In this document: in pieces, positions 47,001 to 59,000 of the stretch
Position numbering within the stretch: position 1 is the first letter of the stretch
Layout of the letters: each line of letters starts with the position of its first letter
Origin: Zizania palustris
Taxonomy: Eukaryota; Streptophyta; Magnoliopsida; Poales; Poaceae
Reading direction: 5' to 3'
Length of the DNA stretch: 64,000 nt
Assembly (NCBI GenBank): GCA_019279435.1
Contig: JAAALK010000079.1
Span: forward strand, 60,815,915-60,879,914
Notes under the pieces: generated by a model
Told to the model about the DNA's origin: nothing
Database searches by the model: none
Seen by the model: the letters and a program-made list of their open reading frames with translations, nothing else
Position numbers and translations under genes: made by a program

Positions 47001-50000
47001 TTTGTGGAGTACTTGGAACGCTATTACTTCCTCATATGCTTTGCTGTCTATGTTCATTCGGTGTTCTCTGCTCACCAATCAACCTTTTCAGAAGAAATTA
47101 GTTTTTCTGATTGGATGAGAGCAAGGCCTGAACTGTACAGCATTCTGCGAAGGTGAGCCATGTCACCTTACCATAGAAATGGTAGCCATGTACAGCTTGT
47201 AAGAGCATATTCAGCTTAAACATTGTTCTGTTTTTTATCATGAGATAAGCTGTTGAGAATTAGCGTCTCCTTTCTGTTGGATATCACTATAGTATTGGCG
47301 AATAGGTGAAATTGTGTGTAACAATATGTGCTTAATTTCCCTTATAACACATTGTGGACCTTCATTTTAGATAAGGTCTTAATGTTTTGCTATATAGTTT
47401 ATTTGGAATGATTGCTAGGGTGCCCACACATATACTAGGCAACCTTTGTGTCCAAGAAATATCAGTCGCTGACACTTCTTCAATCATGTCAGCCTGCTGT
47501 CAACATTTTTCCACATATCTATATATTTTTCCTTGGAAGTGTTGTGTTTTTTATCTTCTAGAGTGTTATCATCAATATTTTATCAAAATTAGTGTGAAAT
47601 CACCTCTTTATGTTGAGGATAACTTGAGCTAACTAGACCTGCTAGCCTTTTAGCCTGCGCACTTTGGACAAACAATTTTGTTCTTGGACACAACACTGAA
47701 AGTTGATATATTATTATTGTTATTTTTTATGGCATTGATGACATGAATATTGACATCATTTACTTTCTAAAAATTTATTATTTCATGACAAACTCAGTTA
47801 GCGATTTTTATGATGAGGTAATATAAGGCATGAATATATAAAAACATAATTTGCACAATTTTGACATTAACAGCTGTCTTGATGAGTGTACCGTGCCCTC
47901 TTCTAGAGTCATCCTCTTAGTTTCTCCCATTTCTCAACCAAGTCATAAGATATGATGATATCAAATCACTACATCAATCAGAGGCAACATTTTTCTTTGC
48001 TCCTCAAACTCATTTATCTTTGTTCCTCAAACTTTGTAGTGATTGAACTCTTCATAGCGTATTGACAAACTCCGTCATCCTTTCTTATGGAAAGGAATGA
48101 GAGAAGTCAATGGTGGCCACTGCCTTGTCCGCTGGTCCAATGTTTGCATTCCAAAAGCTTTCGGGGGCCTAGGGATCTTGGATCTTCGTCTTTTTAGTCG
48201 AGCTTTGTGCCTCCGTTGGCCTTGGAAGACTGCCTCAGACCCCCTTAAAGATTGGACTGGTATCGCCCTCCCTTTGGACGACATGGATCGCGACCTCTTT
48301 GATGCTTCCATGGACATCTCCATTGGGAAGGGTGGCCATTTTAGCTTCTAGAGTTCTCGATGGCTCAATGGTTGTGTTCCAAAAGACCTGGCACCTAGCC
48401 TTTTTCAGCTCACAGCCCGCAAGAACAGGTCGGTTCAAAAAGAACTCTCCAACAACAACTGGATTAGGCGCGTTCGCCACCTTCATGAGCATTCCCATCT
48501 GATAGAATTCATCTCTCTGTGGGGTTTGATTGCTAGCTTCCATCGGATTCCCTCAAACCCAGATCATATCCGTTGGAAATGGACTCCCAATGGAAACTAC
48601 TCGGCGAAGTCTGCCTATCTCGCCCAGCTGGCAGGCCTCACACGCCCCTCTTGGCCTTCAATTGTCTGGGCAGCTAAAGCAGAAGGCAAATGCCTGTTCT
48701 TTGCATGGCTCTCCATCCAAAATATGATCTCGACAGCCAACGATCTTACTAAAAGAGGTTGGCCATGTAGGGCTTCATGCATCCTTTGTGATCTGACCGA
48801 CAAAACATCAACCCACCTTCTTTTAGCGTCTGTTTGGTTCATGGGATGAAGTGAGATGGAACGGGGCGAACCCATTTTTGAATCTGTTTGGTTGAGAGAT
48901 GAGTAAGACTGGGATATCCCACTAGGAGAATATTCTGGGAATATTCCATGAAAAGAGGGATCCCGTAGTCCATAAAAAATGAGCGGACAAAGCGGTCCCA
49001 CTTTTTTGCCATGAGGCTTCGTCCGCTCTGTTTCACGCATGGACGCAGCAGGTGTGTGAGCCGTTGGCAGCCAAGGGCAGCAGAGCATCGGCGGATGCGG
49101 CCGGTGGCCGATGGCCGGGGGTCGAGGCCAGAGCAGCGAAGGCAACCGAGGCGGCGGATGTGGCTGAGGCAGCGAAGACAACTGAGACGACGGGATTCGG
49201 CGGATGCGGCCGGGGGTCGAGGCCAGCGGCTAGCGGCGGATGCGGCCGGTGGGGTGGGTTCTGCTTGCTGCTCGTGTCATGGCTGCTGCTTGCTGCTAGG
49301 CTGAGATGGGGAAGAAGATGAAAAGTGATAGTATGACAAATGGGCCCACATATGATATGTGAGTCCCGTAGCAAAGACTGTTATAACGGTGTTAAAATTG
49401 TTATAATCTCATCTTTCTCAACCCACTAACCAAATAGAAAACAGGGACATCCTCATCCCATACAACCAAACACGAGATGAGACGATCCCATCCTAAAAAA
49501 CTAGTACGTGACCATCCTATCCTATTTTGTCTCTAAACTAAACACACGCTTAAACTGTGTGTTTGCCAAGGAAGTGTGTCATCTGGTCTCCGCGTGTCAG
49601 GCTTGCCCAAATCTTTACCCTTCCTTTCCAGTACTCTCAATGGCGGACCACTGGTTGTCTCTTTCCTGCGCAGTCCCTTCGTCTTAGCGAAAAATCTTCA
49701 ATGGCATTTTCATCTATGTCATCTAGAACATCTGGAAGGAGAGAAACCGCCATATTTTTCAAGGAATCCACTCTTCAGTGCCTCATCTCTTTCACCTGAT
49801 CATCCAAGACTCTTCCACTTGCCTTCTTGCTCATGCTGCTGATGTGCACTAATCCTTTTCTCTATGATGTTTTCCCCTCCCCCTAATCTTTTCTCTGTGA
49901 TGTTTTCCCCTCCCCCTTCCCTTCCTCTTTCTTTCTCTGAGGCCTCTCTCTATTGCATCTGGTCCCTGCTAGAGTTTTCTCTTTGTGGTTGTTAACTTTG

Positions 50001-53000
50001 TTCCTTCCCCTTTAATACAAATGCAGATCTCCTGCCTCTTTTCAAAAAAAAACTCTTCATAGCAGCGAGAACTATCATAAGGCCCAAACCTTAATTTGAC
50101 AAATCATTTATGCACCCACATGAGAAATCACAACATTGATGTGGTTTGTGGTTCAAGAATTAGTCGATAGTATATGTAGAATTGCTAAAATAAAAAATAA
50201 TAATTGAGGAGTCATTCATAAAATCTGCATTGCAGATCACTACATTGGCATATATTTGTGGCTCAACATTATTGTTCTTTAGTCCATGGTTTATTTATGA
50301 AGAATTGCCTCATATGTTATAATTAAATTTAGTCAGATGATACTAGAACATTTTGGTATACATGATACTAGTAAAGTGGTCTTATAGTCTTATCTTTGTC
50401 TTTTGAAGCGTCCTCATCTTTGTCACTCGGAGGAAAGGAAGGTTAACACATACTACCTTTATTAATTTCTACAACTAATTAGGGATTTCTAGCCTTTTAC
50501 CATTAATCCTAGTGGACGAGTTAAGAATATTCTTAGCATGAAAATACCACATAGATATCGGGGAGTGGAATTTGTGCACATAGGTGCTGCATGCCTATTT
50601 TAGTTTCCACTCTAGTAGTCTAGTTTATGCACTTTAAAACAGTCTTTAAAAAATTATAGGTGTAGAACATGTATAATTGTGAAACATTGTGTAAAAATCT
50701 GATTATATGTGCTGATGTGCAGCATAAAAAAGGACACATGGTAAACTTAAATTACAAAAAATGCACAAAAGTGTTTGCCTTTTTTGTGCCTCCATGTATG
50801 ATGATAATTTCTTGCAAACTTTTCCTGAACATATGCTCTAATATGCGGTGCATTTTGTGAGATTTTTTTTGAAGTGCACGACTGCACGAGTATAATGAAT
50901 GATGAATCAACATATGGCACATAATATAGTGTCACATGGAGCCTACCATTGTTCAGTTTAGTCTAATAATTTTTAATGGTAAACTAAAATCTTACTTCAA
51001 ATGTTAAAATGCTTTTATTTTAACTGCATGCTATAAAGGACAAGGTGTTGTGGCTGTGTGTAGCAGACTAGCAGCTTCTACAGCTTGTTTTCATATAGTT
51101 ATTGCTACAGAAGCCTGCTTTAGCTACTATAGCATGTAGTGGCACTTCAGTACAAAGACATTTCAGGATTCCATATGAGCCATGCATCATATGAGCCCTG
51201 ACACAAATGTCCTTTTTTGATCACATGGTCCATTCGCTTCAATATCAAAGGAGAAAGATCAAACAAGTCGCAACCTTGGGCATGTTGCACAGTTGTGTCT
51301 GCTGTGTTACCTCTATACACTTTGCATGCTTTTTAAAACATTGGAAAGTGGGCATAGTGATGCATAATCAGCATACCATATAAAACTATCCAAACTAATA
51401 TGAGCACCAGTGACTTTAAATTTCTATTTCTGGTCACTTGTTATCTTTTGACATAACCAGTAAACTCATATTTGATATTTTTATATTTCATTAAATTCAG
51501 GTTGTTGAGGAGAGATCCAATGGGTGCTCTTGGTTATTCGAGTTTGAAACCCCCTCTTGCAAAAATTGTTGAATCTGCTGATGGGCGCCCTAATGAGATG
51601 GATATTGTTGCTGCCATGAGGAATGGAGAAGTTCTTGGACGCCAAACTGTTTTAAAAAGTGACCACTGCCCAGGTTGTCAGAACCTTCATTTACCTGAAA
51701 GAGTGGATGGCGCACCTAATTTTAGAGAAATTCCTGAATTTCCAGTCTATGGTGTTGCAAATCCTACTGTTGATGGCATTCGAGCTGTTATTCAGCGTAT
51801 TAGTACAAGCAAGGGAGGCCGACCAGTTATGTGGCATAATATGAGAGAAGAACCAGTTATTTATATAAATGGAAAGCCATTTGTGCTACGTGAAGTGGAA
51901 AGACCATACAAGAATATGCTGGAGTACACGGTATGCATCATGTCCAGTTGCTTTGACAGATATATAGCGGACATATTCTCATAATTTTTAGTTATAACTA
52001 ATGCTTTTAAGGTTTGTATGATAGCCCTGTGTTTAATCTGCACGATCTGATCTAGCATAACCATTTTTTCTTGATGTAGCAGAGTGCACCCATTAGACAA
52101 TCTTATAAATTATTTTACATATTCTGATACTCATTTCTTCTAATGACTTCAGACAACTACTTATCAGAAGTAACTGCCCAAAGGATTAGTTCCATTTCTG
52201 GTTATATTTGAAAAGAACTCTAGTTATTTGTTAAGTTGTCAGAATTTATCTACTTGTCTATTATTCTGTTTCATTATACTTAATAAACTAAAACTGTTTG
52301 TTTGGTCTAAATGGTACAAAATGTGCTGTTACAAGGGAATTGATCGCGATAGGGTGGAACGCATGGAAGCTCGGTTGAAGGAGGATATTTTACGGGAAGC
52401 AGAACGCTATAGTGGAGCCATAATGGTTATTCATGAAACTGTCAATGGTGAGATATTTGATGCATCGGAAAATGTAAATTATGAAGCTGTCCTGACTCCA
52501 TTGGAGGTATACAAACTTTTGGAGTCTGAAGGTCTTCCAATCAAATATTCAAGAGTGCCAATCACTGATGGTAAAGCCCCTAAAAGTTCAGATTTTGACA
52601 CGATAGCCTTAAATGTCACAACTGCTTGCAAGGATACTGCATTTGTTTTTAATTGCCAGGTACCACACCCACACTTCATCGTTTTATGGAATATTAGGCC
52701 ATAATTCTATGTTAGGTAAAGGAATGACTATTGAATTATATGAAAGGCTACAAAACATGAGTTTTAACTTTCTGATTTTTATAGATGGGAAGGGGAAGGA
52801 CAACTACAGGTACTGTGATTGCTTGCCTGCTGAGACTGCGGATTGATCATGGTAGACCCATTAGATTGCCTGATTATGAAAATAACCATGAAGATCGAGA
52901 TGAGGGTTACTCAAGTGGAGATGAAACAACTGATAACAATGGTCACCTTAATTTAAGTTCTCCAAGACCTCATACTGTGACAGAACAACATCCAAGATTT

Positions 53001-56000
53001 GGAATTGATGACATCGTTGTTTTACGAAAGATTACAAGATTATTTGACAATGGAGTTGAGTGTAGGCATATATTGGACAATGTTATTGACAAATGCTCAG
53101 CTTTACAGAATATTCGCCAAGCTGTTTTGCAGTATACAAAAGTAATTGACCAACAACATGTCGAGCAAAGAGTTAAGAGGGTTGCATTAAATCGTGGTGC
53201 TGAATATCTGGAGAGGTATCTGAAATTAGTTGCGTTCTCAGCATATCTTTGGAATGAAGCATTTGATGGTTTCTGCGGGCAAGGAGAAGCAAAGATGTCA
53301 TTTAAAGCATGGATACACCAGCGACCAGAGATCCAAAGAATGAAATGGAGCATAAGACTACGACCTGGGCGTTTTTTCACTGTTAATGTAAATATCCTCA
53401 TCTCTTCTAGCTGTTTTTAGTACCTTTTATAGGAAATGGTGTCATTAATAATCATTTACTATTTGTAGGATGAATCCAAAGCATCTTATCAGTCTCCACA
53501 AGGAGACGTAATGACAGAAGCCATTGTCAAATCTCGTAATGGTTCCGTTCTGGGAAAGGGATCAATACTTAAAATGCACTTTTTTCCTGGACAGAGAAGG
53601 TCGAGCAGCATTAACTTCTCTGGGGCACCACATGTTTTCAAGGTATTTTTATTTTGTAACAAAAAATTGCACTTAATAGTTGGCCACTCAATGTGCGTGC
53701 AATTGTTTAATCGAGTTATTCATGTTATTGATCAATTCTGCTGATTAATCTTCACCATTCATACCTTCTGATCCATCATAGGTTATTTTCTGTCATGTGA
53801 TTTCTAGCTACTTCACACCACGGTGCAGTTATTTCTGCCAAAACTGTATTGGGCTTCCATTATTATTGCCTTAGATATGGTTATTATGCTGTAAGCCTCT
53901 TGCATTATGTTTGGTTTATAACAAACGTAATTTCTAAATTGGGAATTTTATGTCATGTATGATACTGATTACTTTAGTGCTGGCAAATATATTTTTTACT
54001 AGTATGTTTTGATGGAGCATCAGCTTATGTATAAACATGCTTTTTCAATAGTTATTTGCTTCTTTGGTTTTCATTTATGATCTTCTGTGATTTAACCATG
54101 CGATTATGTGTTTCCCATGGTGTACATGGGTCGGCTTTCCCAGATCGAAGTGGGCCTACTTACCCATAGGCTCAATTGGAGCCACAACTTAAATTCCGGG
54201 TCTATTCGACCCAAAAGAGTAGCCTGGTCGGTGAGGGTTGCCCCACCTTTTAAGTTGTGCTTCACTACCATAGTACCATCAATACTCGATGTGGGACTAA
54301 ACCCAACAATCTCTCCCATCACACATCGATCCTGCACACTTACCCGCCCGATCTCGTGTGATGCTATCTGTTAGAGTGTGTGTGTGTCTGTCGTGTGGGG
54401 CCCCCTGTGTGTGGGCCCCTCCTGTAAGGCTCTCCTTTTATCCTCCCAACCCAAGGGAGAGGAATCTATCCAACTAGCACTTCCTACATGGTATCAGAGC
54501 CTTAGGCTCCCCCCTACCCCCTCTTCTCTCCTGCCGCCGGCGCCGCCGCCGCCGCCTCCATGGCCGGCGAGCCTCCTCCGGCGAGCACCACCTTCTCCTT
54601 CTCGTCTCCGGCCTCCTCCTCCCCTTTTCGTGGGCTGGGTTCCGCCACCATGGCCGGATCCACTTCTCTCTCGCCCGGATCCGCCGCCGGGGCGGCCAGA
54701 TCTGGCGTCGCCGGCCTCCCTCCGCTCGGATCCATCGTCGGGGCGGCCGTATCTGGCGTCGCCGGCCTCCCCCCGCAGGGTTTCGGCCTCTCCCCGCCCT
54801 GCCTCGACGCCGGCGTGGCCGACTCTGCCGCCGCCAGCCTCCCCCCGGCCATCTTCGCCGCCGCCCCGCCCAGACCCGACGCTGGGGCGGCCGGATCTGG
54901 CGCCGCCGGCCCTCCCCTGGCCCCTAGGGCGTCGACCCTCTCCCCCCCGCCACGGCCGTGGACTGGCCGTGGACTGGCTGGATCTTGCTGCCGCCGGCCT
55001 CGCCGGCCTCCCCCAGGCCCCGGGGGCACCGCCCTCCCTTCCCCGCGCCATGGCCATGGCCTGGCCGAACCTGGGTGGGCCGCCGCCCCTCCTCCCCACC
55101 GCTGTGGCCTCAGGCTGGCCGGCCCCTAATGATGTGGTGGATGCCGACGCTGTCCTTGCTGCCGCCCTTGCCACTGCCAAGACCGCTGCCGATGTTGCTC
55201 GGGCGCGCAAGCGGGCAGCCGCTCTTGCCTGGGAGAATGCTCGCCAGACCGCTGATGCACTGGCCTAGCATGTCGCTGAGGCCGAGCATCACCTCAGGGG
55301 TGTTGACCCCACTGCCACCGCGACTCCAGCTGTCGCCGCAGATCCGGGTACCGCACAGCTCCACGCCCAAGCGGCCGGTGTCCAGAACATTCGGGCGCTT
55401 GTGCCAGGCGCTTGTGCCAGTCACCCTTGATCCCTCATCGTCCTCCTACGCACGCTGGCGCGACCCGGTGCTCCTCACCCTCCAGCGCTATGCCCTGGAT
55501 GACCACGTCCTCATCGACACTCCGGTGGTCGCCCAGGGGTCCGTTTGGCGGCGCATGGACAGCGTGGTGCTGTCATGGATCCTTGGGTCCATCACTGTCG
55601 AGATCCAGGACATCGTGCGGGAACTTGGTGGCACCGCTCGACAGGCCTGGGTTGCGATCGAGTGGGCAGTTCCTTGGCAACCGCGAGGCTCGTGCTCTCC
55701 AGTTGGACGCTGCCTTCCGCACCTTCGTCCAGGGGGATCTCTCCATCTTGGAGTACTGCCGTCGCATGAAGGGGATGGCGGATTCTCTTCGTGACCTTGG
55801 CGAGCCTGTTGCGGACCGCACTCTTGTCCTCAACATCCTCCGCGGTCTTGGAGACAGCTACGCCCATCTCCGGACATGGATCACCAGGACAGTGTCGTTC
55901 CACTCCTTCCGCAAGGTTCGTGATGACCTTGTCCTTGAGGAGCTGACCCGAGGACTCGCTCCCACATCTACTACCGCGACTGCTCTAGTCACCTCCGGCT

Positions 56001-59000
56001 CCATCCGACCGGCCTCCCACCCACCGCCGTCGCCGGCTCCCTCCCTTCTTGGTACTCCTACCGTCGGTTCCACCACTGGCGGGGGGGGGGGCGTGGTGGC
56101 GATCGTGGTGGCGATCGCGGTGGCGATCGTCGTCGTCGGGGAGGGGGGCGCCGTGGTGGTACCGGTCGCGCTCCGGCTCCTACCTCCGCCACGCCAGCAC
56201 CTGCCGCCGGGAGTGCGCCCTGGCCATCCTTCTCCAACCCATGGACGGGGCGCATTTCCATGTGGCCGGGACAGTTCACTCCTCGGCCTCCTACCCCACC
56301 TGCGGCCATGCTCACCGGGTGGCCGGTCCTGCCTGCTCCTTCGGCGTGGGGCCCGTGGTCCGGTGGGTGGGATCAGACGGCCCTCGCGCAGTCATTCAAC
56401 GCCATGGCGTTGACTCCGCCGGCCGCCATGGATTGGGTGGCCGACTCGGGTGCTTCCTTCCACACCACTCCCCATGATGGTATTATCTCCTCTCACAGGC
56501 CCCCCCCACCCATCTCACCCTTCTTCCATCATGGTTGGGAATGGCTCATGTCTTCCGGTCACCTCCGTGGGTGATGCGACTCCTTGTGGGTCTTTTCGCC
56601 TGCAAAACATTCTTGTTGCTCCTGACATTGTTCACAACCTTCTTTCCATTCGTCAATTCACCACTGATAATTCTTGTTCTGTTGAATTTGACTCTTTTGG
56701 TTTGACTGTGAAGGATATGGCCACCCGGCGTCCTCTTCTCCGCTGTGACAGCACCGGACCCCTCTACACGCTTCGTCTTCCACCTTCCGCTGCTCCACCC
56801 TCGTCCGCCCTTGCCGCCACAGCGTCCTCCACACTCTGGCACCGCCGGCTTGGTCATCCCGGTGTCGACATTTTGGCTCAGCTTTGTCGTAGCTCCTCTA
56901 TTCCTTGTACTAGGGCTACTAGTGAGCATCTTTGTCATGCGTGTCAATTAGGTCATCATGTTCGCCTACCTTTTCCTATTTCTTCCTCGCATGCTGTTCA
57001 TGCGTTTGACCTTATTCACTGTGACTTGTGGACCTCTCCGATCATGAGTATTTCTGGTTATAAATATTATCTGGTTGTTCTTGATGATTTTTCTCACTAC
57101 TCATGGACGTTTCCTTTGCGGTCCAAGTCGGATGCCTTCCCCACGCTCACTCACTTCTTTGCTTGGGTTTCTACTCAGTTTGGGGTTACTATCAAGGCCG
57201 TCTAGTGTGATAATGGTACTCCCCCGATCATAAGGGGTATCGTTGTTTTGACCTCTCCTCTCGTCGTGTTCTTATCTCACGACATGTCATCTTCGCTGAG
57301 TCTGTCTTTCCTTTCTCCATTGACTCCACACCCACCACCAGCCTTGAGTTGGACTCCCTGTTTTATACTGACCCGGTGGTTCAGCCACCTTTGTCTTCTG
57401 CAGGTACATCACCGGCTGTTCCGGTGGCTCTCCCGCCATCTGACGAGCCGTGTGTGGCAGCAGAGCTGCCCGCCGTGCCGCCCGTGGCCCCCGTGCCCCC
57501 GGCTGTGCCACGTGCGGCCACTCCCCACCAGCCGGCGTGGCCCTCCGCACCATGCGCGGCCCCTTCCCTGTCGCCTCCTGTGCCCGGGGTTGGCCCGCAG
57601 TTGCCGTCGGCGCCGTGTTCCGCCCCGGACACGGCCGTGCCCCGTGTCCCCGCGACACCTGCCGCGCCACGCGCGGCCCCGACATCTTCTTCTCGCTACG
57701 CCAACCCTGTTCGGGTCTACCAGCGCCGCCCGACGGGGGTTGCACCGGCCCGCTCTCGCGCCGAGCCGCCGGTGTACCACCCGCCCCTCCTCCACCGCGA
57801 TCCCCACCACACTCACCCGATGGTGACTCGGCGGTCTGCGGGGGTCCTCCGTCCAGTTGACCACCTGGTCCTCTCTGCCGCTGCGGAGCCGCCAGTCTCT
57901 CCCATACCCTCCACTGTTTGTGGCGCCCTGGCGGATCCACACTGGCGCCACGCGATGGAGGAAGAATATGCGGCCCTTCTGGCCAATCAGACCTGGGACC
58001 TGGTGCCTCGCCCCTCTGGCTGCAATGTGGTCACCGGCAAGTGTATCTGGACACATAAACGCAAGGCAGATGGCTCGCTGGATCGCTACAAGGTTCGCTG
58101 GGTCCTTCGGGGTTTCACCCAGCGCCCTAGAGTTGACTATGATGAAACCTTTAGCCCAGTGGTGAAGCCTGCTACTGTCCGGACCGTGCTCTCCTTGGCT
58201 CTCTCGAGGTCCTGGCCAGTTCACCAGCTCGATGTGAAGAATGCCTTCCTCCATGGCACCCTGACGAAGACTGTGTACTGCAGCCAGCCTGCGGGTTTTG
58301 TGGATCCCGCTCACCCTGAGCGTGTTTGCCGGCTCAACAAGTCTCTGTATGGTTTGAAGCAGGCTCCTTGGGCTTGGTACAGTCGGTTCGCCTCCTTCCT
58401 GGTGTCTGTGGGGTTCAGCGAAGCCAAGAGTGACACTTCTTTATTTGTCCTCCACCACGGTGCTGACTCAGCCTACTTGCTGCTTTATGTGGATGACATT
58501 ATTCTCACTGCGTCCATCCAGTCTCTACTTCAGCGGATTATCTCCTCGTTGCAGCAGGAGTTTGCCATGAAGGACCTTGGTGTGCTCCATCACTTCTTGG
58601 GAGTGATAGTGGAACACCGCCCTGATGGCCTCTTCCTTCACCAGCGCCAGTACGCCTTGGATGTCCTTCAACGCGCAGGGATGACTGACTGCAAGCCCTG
58701 TGCCACTCCAGTCGATGCTCAGTCCAAGATTTCCGGTACCAAGGGTGCACCAGTGGATGATCCCACTGCCTACCGAAGCATTGCTGGCGCCCTTCAGTAC
58801 CTCACTTTCACTCAGCCGGATATCTCCTATGCGGTGCAGCAGGTGTGCCTTCACGACCCCAGGGACCCGCACCTTACCGCTATGAAGCGGATTCTCCGCT
58901 ATCTGCGCGGCTCCCTCAACTTTGGGCTTCACCTTCGGCGTTCTCCTGTTGCTGACCTCGTGGTTTACACTGACGCCGACTGGGTGGGCTGCCCGGACAC

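Noticed and set aside
54494..55210. Large minus-strand frames opposite Copia gag
   Set aside because: Antisense shadows of a Pro/Ala-rich, GC-rich coding stretch.
57287..58314. Minus-strand frames opposite Copia pol
   Set aside because: Shadows of the RT frame; no domain recognised.
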